Below are positions 55,348 to 63,940 of a stretch of 64,000 nucleotides of DNA, piece by piece. The notes under the pieces are model-generated. The model made no database searches and was not told the DNA's origin. It worked only from the letters and a program-made list of their open reading frames with translations. Each line of letters starts with the position of its first letter. The first letter of the stretch is position 1. This DNA is from an uncultured Clostridia bacterium (GTDB lineage Bacteria; Bacillota; Clostridia; UBA1381), in contig CANQJC010000004.1 of NCBI GenBank assembly GCA_947624165.1, forward strand, positions 29,704 to 93,703, read 5' to 3'. Position numbers and translations under genes: made by a program.

Positions 55348-57444
55348 TTAATTACGCTGTCCGTTTATCTTCTTGAGCAGCAGCGAAATGTCGACCGGCT
55401 TTGTGATAAAGTCGTCCATACCGCTTTCAAACGCTTTCTTTTTCTCATCCGAATATGAATTTGCCGTACACGCAAAAATACGTACCGTTTGCGCGTCGCT
55501 TCTGTCGAGCGCGCGTATGGCCCTCGCCGTCTCGAAACCGTCCATTTCGGGCATAAGCAGATCCATAAGTATAACGTCGAACGTACCCGGCTCGGATTCG
55601 GAGAATATTTCGAGTGCCTTTTTTCCGTTCTCCGCGAGACAGGTCTCGATACCGTTTTCGCTCAGAAGCTCAAGAATTATTTCGCTGTTAAGTTCGTTAT
55701 CCTCCACGACCAGAATTTTCATATTTTTCGGCGATACGCCGTTGTCAACGCTGTTGTCCTCGGGCGGCTCGGAAGGAGACGACGTAAAGGTGAAGGTGAA
55801 GGTGCTTCCGCTGTCCTTACTGCTTACGAACGTCAAATCACCGTCCATTAACAATGCAAGGCGGCGGCTGATAGGCAGACCGAGACCCGTGCCTTGATTA
55901 CCCTTCGATACGGTGTCAAGCTCCTGGGCAAACAAATCGAAAATATGATTCTGGAATTCGTCGCTCATACCGCGTCCCGTATCGGAAACGACGGCGGTAG
56001 TGAGTATTCTTCCGTCGCTTTTCTTTTCCTGACTTACCGACAGAGTAACGTTCCCGCCTTTGGGCGTGAATTTGCGCGCGTTATCGAGTAAATTAAGCAA
56101 TACCTGCTGTATACGCACTTCGTCGCCTAAAATATACGGATATTCGAGATCGTATCGGACGTTATATGTAATTCCCTTGCCGGATATCGCGTTTTCCGCG
56201 ATCGAAGTGACGGTCCCGAAAAGCAGATCCAGATCCACGGGACGGAGAACAAGCTCCATATTCTGAGACTGAAGGCTCGACATGTCGAGCATATCGTTCA
56301 CGAGCGAAAGCAGATACTTCGCCGTCATATTTGACTGACGCAGATAATCTCCGAGCCGTTTCGGGTCGTCCAGCTTTTGCGACATCAGATAATTCAGACC
56401 GAGCAGACCGTTCAGCGGCGTGCGTATTTCATGGCTCATCGTTGACAGGAAACGTCCTTTTACCTTCGCGTCGACCTTGTTTTCCGTATATCTTATATGT
56501 ACGCGCAGAAGCAGGACGGTGAGCAGTATGATAACGAGCAGCGCGAAGGCTATAAGACTTGCGGCATATCGGTAATGATAAAGAAAGTCCGAAATCGTGT
56601 ATCTGTATTGATTTTCCATTATCGCCTGTATCGTATAGTTTCCCACTTCGTCCTCGGACATACTTGCGATAGCTTTATTTAAAATATTTATAAGAATACG
56701 TCCGTCCTCGGGACTTGGACCCTCTCCTCCGTTAAACGCAACGACCGCCGAGAAGCAAAGCTGATCGTCAAGTCCGAGTACGGGTATAACTTTAAGCTTT
56801 TCATAAATAGGCTTGGACATCCAATGCTCCACAAGATACTGATTCTGCATCATAAGATCCGCTTCGCCGTTGTTCACCGCGTCAAAACAAGCGGAGATCG
56901 AAGGGTAATCGACACATTCGAAGTTCGGATAAGCCGTGGCGAGCACCTTTCTGAGCGTCTGAGAACCCGTGGATATGGCGATAGACAGATGCGCGTCAAA
57001 CTTGAAATCGAGACCGTCGCGCGCCACAACGACCTTCTTGCCCGAAAGATACGGATTGCTTATCAGTATTCCGCGCGCGGTCTGGTTTTCTTTATTGTAT
57101 TCGACGCTCGAAACGAGGTCGAACGCGCCGTCAAGCAAGTAATCGTATGTAACGTCGCCGTTCGGCAGCGGAACGTATTCAAATTCCAAGCCGGAAAGCT
57201 CGCTCACGCGGTCGAAAATGTAGCGCGAAACGCCGGCAAGCTCGCCGTTTTCGTCCGAAAAGGAAATAGGTATCCTATCCTGGACATAGCCTATGCGGAG
57301 CGGACCGTGAGAGTTAACGTAATCTTGTTCCTCGTCGGTAAGCTCTATTGTGCCGTCGGCAAAAGCGCGTATACCGTGCGCGCAGACAGTCAGGGAAAAA
57401 AGAACGCAAACAACAGATATAAATCTGAAAACCCCGCGTTTCAT
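55348..57444 (-). CDS. Hybrid sensor histidine kinase with extracellular solute-binding domain and receiver
   Basis: This is a membrane sensor that probably binds a small ligand outside and relays by phosphotransfer. About 698 residues: signal/anchor (about 1-28), a solute-binding protein family 3 domain (about 45-270, GPLRIGYVQDRIPISF), a membrane helix (about 294-316), a HisKA domain with His338 (MSHEIRTPLNG), an ATPase domain with N, G1 and G2 boxes (NLLDNARKFTPKGG, DTGRGM, GTGLGLPISRR), and a C-terminal receiver with Asp628 (VILMDLLMPEMDG). No histidine phosphotransfer or output protein is nearby. It starts at ATG 57444 after GGAGG, 18 bases downstream of the GT2 gene, so the two share a transcript. 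Confidence 0.92.
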   Translation of the reverse strand: MKRGVFRFISVVCVLFSLTVCAHGIRAFADGTIELTDEEQDYVNSHGPLRIGYVQDRIPISFSDENGELAGVSRYIFDRVSELSGLEFEYVPLPNGDVTYDYLLDGAFDLVSSVEYNKENQTARGILISNPYLSGKKVVVARDGLDFKFDAHLSIAISTGSQTLRKVLATAYPNFECVDYPSISACFDAVNNGEADLMMQNQYLVEHWMSKPIYEKLKVIPVLGLDDQLCFSAVVAFNGGEGPSPEDGRILINILNKAIASMSEDEVGNYTIQAIMENQYRYTISDFLYHYRYAASLIAFALLVIILLTVLLLRVHIRYTENKVDAKVKGRFLSTMSHEIRTPLNGLLGLNYLMSQKLDDPKRLGDYLRQSNMTAKYLLSLVNDMLDMSSLQSQNMELVLRPVDLDLLFGTVTSIAENAISGKGITYNVRYDLEYPYILGDEVRIQQVLLNLLDNARKFTPKGGNVTLSVSQEKKSDGRILTTAVVSDTGRGMSDEFQNHIFDLFAQELDTVSKGNQGTGLGLPISRRLALLMDGDLTFVSSKDSGSTFTFTFTSSPSEPPEDNSVDNGVSPKNMKILVVEDNELNSEIILELLSENGIETCLAENGKKALEIFSESEPGTFDVILMDLLMPEMDGFETARAIRALDRSDAQTVRIFACTANSYSDEKKKAFESGMDDFITKPVDISLLLKKINGQRN

Positions 57445-57462
57445 TTTCACTCCTCCCTCCGA

Positions 57463-58737
57463 TTACTTCATTTGTTCCTTTGTTTGTTCTATCTTGTCGG
57501 AACTTACGGTTGGACCGTGATGACGCGTAGGTTCCCATTGTACGTTTTTAAATATGGCGACAATGGATATCGGCGCGTATGTAAACAAAAATATAGGGAA
57601 CGTAAACAGATATTTTATTTTTTTCCATTTACTTGTGTGTATACGCTTGTTCTCGGTAAGCGTAGTGACAAATCCGATCATAAACAACATTATATACGCT
57701 CCTCCGATCCACTGAGCGATCGAGATGAGCAGCGGCAGACAATCCTCGCCGCATATCGCGCCGACTATTAGAGCGGCGGCGTTTATCAGGACTATAAACA
57801 TGGTTATAAAAATCGAGGGAAGTATTGTGATAGACATATCGTAACAGGTGGAACGGTTTTTCTTGAAAATAGAGCGGATAAGCTTCATACCGTATTTGCC
57901 GAACACCTGAAGGAATCCGCGCGCCCATCTGAGCCGCTGCGTCCATGACTGTCTGAATGTCTGCGGCTGTTCGTCGTAAAAAATCGCGTCGGAACAAAAG
58001 GCGATTTTTTCGCCCGCTATCGAATTGGCGATTGAAAATTCTATATCCTCCGTCAGAAGGAAATATTTCCAGCCGCCCTGTTCGTTTACTATATCTTTAT
58101 GGATAAGAAATCCCGTACCCGAGATGGCGCAGCCGCTGTTTAACAGCATACGCGGATAATTCAGAAATTTCGATTCTCTTATATACCACAGCGCGTAACC
58201 CGCCGTTATCCAGTTTGTACCGTAATTGGTGGAATTACGGTAACTCGTGATGATTCTGTAACCGTCCGAGAAGGTTCTGTTCATCGCGCTGATATAATTC
58301 GTGTCGAGAATGTTGTCTGCGTCAAAAACAAAATATCCGTCGTAAAAATCCTTACCTTTCTCGTCCGCGATTTTGTTGAACGCGAAATCGAGCGCGTATC
58401 CCTTGCCGAGCTTTTTCATGTCGTTGCGCACAAAAACCATTGCGCCTGCCTTTTTCGCCTGTTCGGCTGTGCCGTCGGTGCAATTGTCCGCAATAACGTA
58501 TATGTCGATAAGCTCCTGCGGATAATCCTGGTGATGTATGGAATTGACGAGCGTGGCTATGACGTTCTCCTCGTTCCTTGCCGATATGAGTACCGCGAAG
58601 CGGTGCATCACTGTCTCCTTGTGAGGTCTATCCTTTTTTATAAAAGGAATGATAAAATATATAAGCTGATAAAAGTACAGCACGAAAAAAAGCGTGCCGA
58701 CTATAAAATTCATATTTTTGACAGTTTCCGTAATCAT
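57463..58737 (-). CDS. Processive family 2 glycosyltransferase (membrane)
   Basis: This makes or extends a polysaccharide at the membrane, resembling N-acetylglucosaminyl- or cellulose-synthase-type enzymes. About 424 residues: one N-terminal helix (about 8-30), the GT-A catalytic domain with VLISARNEE, FDADN (DxD), LLTEDIEF (TED) and QRLRW (Q/RxxRW) motifs of processive GT2 enzymes, then three to four C-terminal helices. The polymer is unknown. ATG 58737 follows GGGGA; the TTG one codon upstream is unlikely. A ~200-base leader precedes it, and the hybrid kinase follows. Confidence 0.9.
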   Translation of the reverse strand: MITETVKNMNFIVGTLFFVLYFYQLIYFIIPFIKKDRPHKETVMHRFAVLISARNEENVIATLVNSIHHQDYPQELIDIYVIADNCTDGTAEQAKKAGAMVFVRNDMKKLGKGYALDFAFNKIADEKGKDFYDGYFVFDADNILDTNYISAMNRTFSDGYRIITSYRNSTNYGTNWITAGYALWYIRESKFLNYPRMLLNSGCAISGTGFLIHKDIVNEQGGWKYFLLTEDIEFSIANSIAGEKIAFCSDAIFYDEQPQTFRQSWTQRLRWARGFLQVFGKYGMKLIRSIFKKNRSTCYDMSITILPSIFITMFIVLINAAALIVGAICGEDCLPLLISIAQWIGGAYIMLFMIGFVTTLTENKRIHTSKWKKIKYLFTFPIFLFTYAPISIVAIFKNVQWEPTRHHGPTVSSDKIEQTKEQMK

Positions 58738-58935
58738 CAATATTCCCCTTCGTAAATCCTTCCCAAAGCCGTATACCGCCCGCCGCCGGACAATAACTGT
58801 CCCCGCAGTATCTTTGTACTTTGTCCAACGCCTTTGTTGCGGAAGCTTTCATCGAAAATCCCTGCCTAAAACGCGGGATCACGGCGTAAGCGACGCTTCT
58901 CGGATATCCCGTCGGAAGCGTCGGTAAATTCAGGT
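58738..58935 (-). promoter_or_regulatory. Long leader of the GT2-kinase operon
   Basis: About 200 transcribed bases precede the GT2 start. Read on the minus strand they can form GACGCTT/AAGCGTC, a GATCCC/GGGATT hairpin followed by TTTT (terminator-like), CCGCA/TGCGG, and GGAC-7-GTCC helices. An overlapping 74-codon frame starts at 58852 with a CAGGGA site and runs 113 bases into the GT2 gene. I cannot match it to a known riboswitch; attenuation is possible. Confidence 0.4.
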
Positions 58936-58941
58936 ATATTT

Positions 58942-58970
58942 ATTTTACTATTTTTCGAAATAAATATCAA
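58942..58970 (-). promoter_or_regulatory. Promoter of the GT2-kinase operon
   Basis: Minus strand: TTGATA (58965-58970), 17-base spacer, TAAAAT (58942-58947). Confidence 0.68.
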
Positions 58971-59040
58971 TACATTTATGAGAAAAATTTTTGATTTTAT
59001 AATTATTTAATAATTTTTAACGCCGCATGAGAAAAATTTT

Positions 59041-59202
59041 TTAATAGGGTATAGAAGAAATTATAATATAAATCCCCGTGCATATAATAGCTAATGCCGA
59101 GAAAAAGACAATAAGCTCGCCTTTGAGCCTTCTTCCGCGCCGCCTGCTCCTGTACCTTGCCGAAGCGATATACAGACTGTTTTTTTCGTATTGTGTATTC
59201 AT
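59041..59202 (-). CDS. Small single-pass membrane protein (53 residues)
   Basis: This is a short gene found by reading the minus strand. ATG 59202 follows GGGAG at 10 bases, and the frame runs 53 codons to TAA at 59041. The protein has a charged N-terminus with a strongly basic patch (RYRSRRRGRRLKGE, about 17-30) then one hydrophobic helix (about 31-50) ending SSIPY, a positive-inside single-pass layout. No family is recognised. It lies upstream of the GT2-kinase operon on the same strand but before that operon's promoter. An overlapping 89-codon frame (59003-59272) in another phase has no such logic and is rejected. Confidence 0.6.
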   Translation of the reverse strand: MNTQYEKNSLYIASARYRSRRRGRRLKGELIVFFSALAIICTGIYIIISSIPY

Positions 59203-59319
59203 AATAGGTCATCTCCCGTAAATTTATTAGTCTGTTATTAAATATATGCGGATAATTTACAAAATATTCCAATTATACTCTAAAAATATGAAATATTTGT
59301 AAATATAATAAAAAAGGGG

Positions 59320-59348
59320 TTTAAAAATCGAAACAGTTGTGGTACAAT
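59320..59348 (+). promoter_or_regulatory. Promoter of the clpE leader
   Basis: TTTAAA (59320-59325), 17-base spacer, TACAAT (59343-59348). The -35 box is a poor match. No CtsR-type direct repeat was found. Confidence 0.55.
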
Positions 59349-59354
59349 AGTTAA

Positions 59355-59462
59355 GTCGGCGGCGAGGCCCAAGCGGTACCGCGACGCGCGTGACGGCGTA
59401 TCATAACGCCGTTTCGGTATGCGCGTCCCCCCTCGAAAAAGCCGCGCGCCGGCTTTTCTTCA
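59355..59462 (+). ncRNA. Structured leader RNA with terminator-like hairpin before clpE
   Basis: The leader folds into three nested helices: CGAGG (59363-59367)/CCTCG (59431-59435), GACGCGC (59383-59389)/GCGCGTC (59421-59427) and ACGGCGT (59393-59399)/ACGCCGT (59406-59412). Directly after comes AAAAGCCG (59437-59444)/CGGCTTTT (59450-59457) ending in TTTTCTT, the form of an intrinsic terminator, and the clpE start is 34 bases further. It may be an attenuator or a ~105-base independent small RNA. No known RNA family recognised. Confidence 0.5.
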
Positions 59463-59490
59463 GTTATTGAACCACAGAAAGGGAATGAAA

Positions 59491-61809
59491 ATGAATTTAT
59501 GTTCGAGATGCAATAAAAATCCTGCTGTTTTTTATATTACGAAAATGGAAGGCGACAAGACCACGAACGAAGGCTTGTGTCTGCCGTGCGCGAAGGCGAT
59601 GGGTATCGCGCCGCTTAACAGGATGATAGAAAATTTCGGAGTTTCGGACGACGAGCTTAACACGCTCAACTCGCAGATGTCGGAATTTATGGACAGTCTT
59701 GAGGATATAGGCGGCGACGAGGACGGCGTCGCGGAGATGATGTCGCTAATGTCGTCGGGCGAAAACGACGAGGGCGGTGCGGCGACCGCTCCGCTCGATA
59801 TGTTTAAAAATCTGTTCGGCGGCTCGCCGCAGGGAGCGGATCTGGGCGATACGAAGCAGCAGGATAAAAAACAACGAAAAAAGCAGAAGAAATCAATGCT
59901 TGACACATACGGTACGAATCTTACGGAGCAGGCGGCTCTGGGCAAGGTCGACAGGGTCGTGAACAGGAATTCGGAGATCGAACGCGTAATTCAGATTTTG
60001 AACAGGCGTTCCAAGAATAACCCCGTGCTTTTGGGAGAACCCGGAGTGGGAAAGACGGCGGTCGCCGAAGGACTGGCGTGCAGGATCTTCGAAAAAAACG
60101 TACCGCCCAAGCTCTTTGACTGCGACCTTTACCTGCTCGATTTTGCCGCGCTCGTCGCGGGAACGCAGTTTCGCGGACAGTTTGAAGCGCGGCTCAAGAG
60201 CCTGCTTACCGAAGCAAGCGAGAGAGGGAATGTCATTCTCGTTATAGACGAGATACACAATATCGTCGCGGCGGGAGACGCGGAGGGCGCGATGAGCGCG
60301 GCGAATATTTTAAAACCCGCGCTCGCACGCGGCGAAATACAGATAATCGGCGCGACGACGCTTACGGAGTACAGAAAGCATATAGAAAAGGACAGCGCGC
60401 TCGAAAGACGTTTTCAGCCCGTAATGATAGACGAGCCGTCCGTAGAGGAAAGTATAGAGATTCTCAAAGGCATAAAGGATTATTACGAGCGTTTTCACCG
60501 CGTCAAAATATCCGACGATGTGATAGAGCAGTCCGTAAGAATGTCCGAGAGGTATATCACGGACAGATTCCTGCCGGACAAGGCGATCGACGTTATTGAC
60601 GAAGCCGGCTCGAGAGTCAACCTCAAAAACAGGGCGATTTACGACGTCAAGGTGCTTGAGGGCAGACTTTCGGCACTGGGAGAGGAGGAAGCGGACGCGG
60701 CGCAGAAAAGCGATTTTGAGCGTATGGCAAACATACGCGTCGAGAAGCTGAAGACCGAAAACGAGATAGAAAAGGCGCGCGCCGAAGCGGCGAAAGCCGA
60801 AATCACCTTCGACGACGTAGCGTCCGTTATAGAGGGCTGGACGAAAATACCCGTTCACCGTCTGACGGAGAGCGAAACTGAGAAGCTTCTGAATCTTGAA
60901 AGCCGAATACATGAACGCGTCGTCGGTCAGGACGAAGCGGTAGAAGCCGTGTCGCGCGCAATAAGACGCGGCAGAGCCGATATCACGACGCGCAAGCGTC
61001 CCGTGTCGTTCATCTTTGCCGGACCCACCGGCGTCGGCAAGACGGAGCTTGTAAAGACGATAGCCGAGGTAATGTTCGACAATGAGGAAGCTCTGATAAG
61101 AATAGATATGTCGGAATATATGGAAAAACATTCCGTATCGAAGCTCATCGGCTCACCTCCCGGTTACGTCGGCTATGACGACGCCGGACAGCTTACCGAG
61201 AAGGTCAGAAGAAAGCCGTATTCCGTAATACTGCTTGACGAGATAGAAAAGGCGCACCCCGAGGTATTCAACCTTTTCCTTCAAATATTAGATGACGGAC
61301 GCATCGCTGACAGTCACGGAAAGATTGTAAATTTCGAAAACACGATAATAATCATGACCACGAACGCCGGTTCGGAGATCAACACGGCGGCGGCGGGATT
61401 CAACATGAGCGACGCGGCGCGCAGCGAAGACAAGGTAAACAAAAGCCTGAAACAGTTTTTCAAGCCGGAATTTCTCAACAGGATAGACGAGATAGTAACG
61501 TTTAAGCCGCTCACTAAGGAAAATCTGCGTTGTATTATCGACTTGCTGCTCAAGGACATTGTGCTCAAGCTCGGAGAAAGAGACGCGCGCCTTGTCGTCA
61601 CAGACGACGCGAAGGAAGTGATCCTCGAAAAGGGATACGACGCGAAATACGGCGCGAGACCCTTGAAACGCGCGATACAGAAGCTTTTGGAGGATAAGCT
61701 GTCACAGCTTTCGCTGACGGGACGCATAACCTCCGGCTGTACGGTGACTGCGGACGCCGACGGGGACGGGCTGAGCATAACGGTATCCGAACGTCTGCTT
61801 GAAAATTAG
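59491..61809 (+). CDS. clpE: ClpE-type AAA+ unfoldase with N-terminal zinc finger
   Basis: This is a Hsp100 chaperone that unfolds damaged proteins, usually for the ClpP peptidase. The 772-residue product starts with a four-cysteine zinc finger (Cys4, Cys7, Cys30, Cys33), as in ClpE and McsA, instead of the double Clp-N domain of ClpC. An acidic linker (about 60-120) with a KKQRKKQKK patch follows. AAA-1 has Walker A GEPGVGKT (182-189); a UVR-like coiled segment (about 400-430) precedes AAA-2 with GPTGVGKT (511-518). ATG 59491 has AAAGGGA at 7 bases; the longer frame runs into the leader. Neither ctsR, mcsB nor clpP is close by. Confidence 0.9.
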   Translation: MNLCSRCNKNPAVFYITKMEGDKTTNEGLCLPCAKAMGIAPLNRMIENFGVSDDELNTLNSQMSEFMDSLEDIGGDEDGVAEMMSLMSSGENDEGGAATAPLDMFKNLFGGSPQGADLGDTKQQDKKQRKKQKKSMLDTYGTNLTEQAALGKVDRVVNRNSEIERVIQILNRRSKNNPVLLGEPGVGKTAVAEGLACRIFEKNVPPKLFDCDLYLLDFAALVAGTQFRGQFEARLKSLLTEASERGNVILVIDEIHNIVAAGDAEGAMSAANILKPALARGEIQIIGATTLTEYRKHIEKDSALERRFQPVMIDEPSVEESIEILKGIKDYYERFHRVKISDDVIEQSVRMSERYITDRFLPDKAIDVIDEAGSRVNLKNRAIYDVKVLEGRLSALGEEEADAAQKSDFERMANIRVEKLKTENEIEKARAEAAKAEITFDDVASVIEGWTKIPVHRLTESETEKLLNLESRIHERVVGQDEAVEAVSRAIRRGRADITTRKRPVSFIFAGPTGVGKTELVKTIAEVMFDNEEALIRIDMSEYMEKHSVSKLIGSPPGYVGYDDAGQLTEKVRRKPYSVILLDEIEKAHPEVFNLFLQILDDGRIADSHGKIVNFENTIIIMTTNAGSEINTAAAGFNMSDAARSEDKVNKSLKQFFKPEFLNRIDEIVTFKPLTKENLRCIIDLLLKDIVLKLGERDARLVVTDDAKEVILEKGYDAKYGARPLKRAIQKLLEDKLSQLSLTGRITSGCTVTADADGDGLSITVSERLLEN

Positions 61810-61842
61810 CAAAATATTCCTGTGTATTTCAGCGCGTAACTG

Positions 61843-61889
61843 CCGATAATAATATTAAAGCCGAGGAAAACGGCAAATATTATTACGGA
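61843..61889 (+). promoter_or_regulatory. Leader stem-loop touching the DUF1540 ribosome site
   Basis: CCGATAATAATATT (61843-61856) pairs with AATATTATTACGG (61877-61889), with an inner GCCG/CGGC hairpin. The last three bases of the stem belong to the CGGAGG ribosome site, so folding could limit translation. Confidence 0.4.
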
Positions 61890-61900
61890 GGTAAAATAAT

Positions 61901-62077
61901 ATGTCATGCGATTGCAGTAATGCCAACAGAAGCATCAAATGTACCGTGACACAGTGCGCAAATCATTGTGATAACGCGGACTATTGCGCGCTTTCCGCCA
62001 TTCAGGTCGGAACGCACGAAGCAAATCCGACCGTTGTGGAATGTACGGATTGCAACTCCTTTGAACTTAAGAAATAA
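61901..62077 (+). CDS. DUF1540 domain protein (58 residues, Cys-rich)
   Basis: This small gene has a strong GGAGG site. The product has eight cysteines in the DUF1540 pattern: CDCSNAN, IKCTVTQCANHCDN, YCALSAIQVG and VECTDCNSFEL. Such proteins are common in spore-forming Clostridia and are thought to bind metal; function is unknown. It lies between clpE and a terminator. Confidence 0.85.
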   Translation: MSCDCSNANRSIKCTVTQCANHCDNADYCALSAIQVGTHEANPTVVECTDCNSFELKK

Positions 62078-62104
62078 GTAAAAATCAATCAACAGGGAAC
62101 TCTT

Positions 62105-62130
62105 AAAAGCAGGCGTAACGTCTGCTTTTT
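62105..62130 (+). terminator. Terminator after the DUF1540 gene
   Basis: Stem AAAAGCAG/CTGCTTTT followed by T; 28 bases after the stop codon. Confidence 0.8.
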
Positions 62131-62149
62131 ACATAATTCGGAGATAAAT

Positions 62150-63085
62150 ATGGAAAATAAATTTAAATATTCGGACGATAACAAGCGATATCATACATGG
62201 AATTACCACCTGCGCTCGAAATTCGGCTCGAAGGTGTGCAAAATCGCGCTTAACGGCAGCTTCACCTGCCCGAATATAGACGGTACCAAGGGCGTCGGGG
62301 GATGTATATACTGTTCCGGCGGCAGCGGCGATTTCGCGGGCGACGCGGCGCACAGCGTCACGGAACAGTTTAACGAGATAAAAGAACGCATGAGCGCGAA
62401 ATGGAGCGACACGCTGTATATTCCGTATTTCCAGGCGCACACGAACACATACGCGCCCGCATCCGTGCTGCGTGAAAGGTTTGAGCCTGTGCTCGCCCGG
62501 GAAAATGTCGTTGGTTTGAGCATAGCCACGCGCGCGGATTGTCTAGGAGACGACGCGCTCGAATATCTTTCGGAGCTTAACGAGCGTACATATTTGATTG
62601 TGGAGCTTGGTTTGCAGACCGTCTTTGACGAGACGGGAGAGAGAATAAACCGCTGTCACACATACGCCGACTTCCTGGACGGTTACGGCAAGCTTCGCAA
62701 ACGCGGCATAAACGTTTGCGTGCATCTCATAGACGGGCTGCCCGGCGAGACGGAGGAAATGATGATAGAGAGCGCGGAAAAAGTCGCCGCTCTGCATCCG
62801 CACTGTGTAAAGCTTCATCTTCTGCACGTGCTGAAAAATACGCCGCTTGCGCAAATGTACGCGAACGGCGAGTTTGAGCTTTTGACGTTGGAGGAATATG
62901 TCAGGATAATCGTGCGCCAGCTGGAAGCTTTCCCCGAAGAGACGATTATCCAGCGTCTTACGGGCGACGGCGGCCGCGACGCTTTGATCGGACCAAAGTG
63001 GAGCCTGAAAAAATTTGTCGTGCTCAACGAAATAGATAAACGCATGGCGCGTCTCGACACATACCAAGGCGCGAAATTCAAATGA
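62150..63085 (+). CDS. TIGR01212 family radical SAM protein (YtqA-like)
   Basis: This is a radical S-adenosylmethionine enzyme of the YtqA group. The 311 residues include the cluster-binding cysteines Cys40, Cys52 and Cys55 (CPNIDGTKGVGGCIYC), the wider CX11CX2C spacing typical of this family, and a TIM-barrel with LSIATRADCLGDDALEYL and VELGLQTVFDETG. It is related to the Elp3/coproporphyrinogen oxidase branch; the reaction is not known with certainty. It starts with ATG after CGGAG, just after the DUF1540 terminator, and ends at a strong palindromic terminator. Confidence 0.93.
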   Translation: MENKFKYSDDNKRYHTWNYHLRSKFGSKVCKIALNGSFTCPNIDGTKGVGGCIYCSGGSGDFAGDAAHSVTEQFNEIKERMSAKWSDTLYIPYFQAHTNTYAPASVLRERFEPVLARENVVGLSIATRADCLGDDALEYLSELNERTYLIVELGLQTVFDETGERINRCHTYADFLDGYGKLRKRGINVCVHLIDGLPGETEEMMIESAEKVAALHPHCVKLHLLHVLKNTPLAQMYANGEFELLTLEEYVRIIVRQLEAFPEETIIQRLTGDGGRDALIGPKWSLKKFVVLNEIDKRMARLDTYQGAKFK

Positions 63086-63103
63086 TTTTAATGGATCACG
63101 AAT

Positions 63104-63139
63104 ACAAAAACAGCGTTCCGTACGGAACGCTGTTTTTGT
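63104..63139. terminator. Bidirectional terminator
   Basis: Perfect 36-base palindrome centred on the bases CCGTACGG with A- and T-runs at its ends, between converging genes. Confidence 0.92.
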
Positions 63140-63172
63140 ACGAGCTTATCCAACCGCCGCTCCTATATTATA

Positions 63173-63940
63173 CTACACAACTTTCCTCAACGCCACGGGT
63201 TTAACATAACCGCTTTTATCCTCTTTAAGCAATTCTATATCAAGTTTGCCGCTGTTTTTTATCGGTAATTCCTTTTGAATTTTATATCCGCATGGTATTT
63301 GGTCCTCATCAAGACACTTTACACATTCTGTATGAATTTCTTTAATTAATTGCTCCGTATCGATATTGCAATCATCTTTGAGCGCAATGTGCGCAACTGG
63401 AATTGTTTTACCGTCGAATTCAATACCTATTACTTTACATCTGGAAATATTGGAATTGTGGTATATCACATCTTCCACATCAAAGCAATAAACGGTTCTG
63501 TTTAGCGACGAAATATAGCTGTCGTTTGCCCGACCTAATATGTAAATAAATCCATCCTCATCCACATAGCCTACATCGCCCGTACAACCCCATATATTGC
63601 CATTTTCATCAGTATAGAAAAATTCTTTTGTGGCTTCGGGATTTTTGTAATAGCCTTTCATTCTGCCGTTAGTTACAACGCGAATTTCACCGCGCTCATA
63701 ATATTTCTTTTCTTGATTGTTGTCAATATCAAACGCTGCGGCAACCGCGTTTCTTATTGGAAATCCGACTGAACCCAATCGTCTGTCCGTTATAGATTCC
63801 GTTGCGGCGGTGCTCCCCAGTTCACACATACCATATCCCTTGATGATGGGGACTTTACACCCATGTGCGGTTAAAAATTCATTTAGATCATTTTCGGCTT
63901 GCGGTAATAATTTTTCGCCTCCGCTACTATAATAAATTTA
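63173..63940 (-). pseudogene. AMP-dependent acyl-CoA synthetase/ligase, C-terminal part, 5' end broken
   Basis: This is the C-terminal half of an adenylate-forming ligase. Motifs are visible on the minus strand: IYYSSGGEKLLPQAE (no start codon, just after an in-frame stop at 63938-63940), GYGMCELGS (A5), TGDVGYVDEDG (A7), GRANDSY (A8), and PIKNSGKLD with the catalytic Lys (A10). The first ATG in frame (63829) lies after motif A4, so a functional enzyme cannot start there. Upstream, the next bases continue in another frame (LTHKFI) for a short way only, so a frameshift or an assembly join lies near 63,940. Its composition is AT-richer than the neighbours. The rest would be beyond the right edge. 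Confidence 0.7.

Noticed and set aside
59003..59272. 89-codon minus-strand frame before clpE
   Set aside because: Out of phase with the better-supported 53-residue membrane protein in the same place, with no ribosome site.
59349..59435. Possible tRNA in the clpE leader (GCCCAAGCGGTA resembles a D-arm)
   Set aside because: No T-arm GTTCGAAYC, no anticodon stem in the right place, and the helices are nested rather than cloverleaf.
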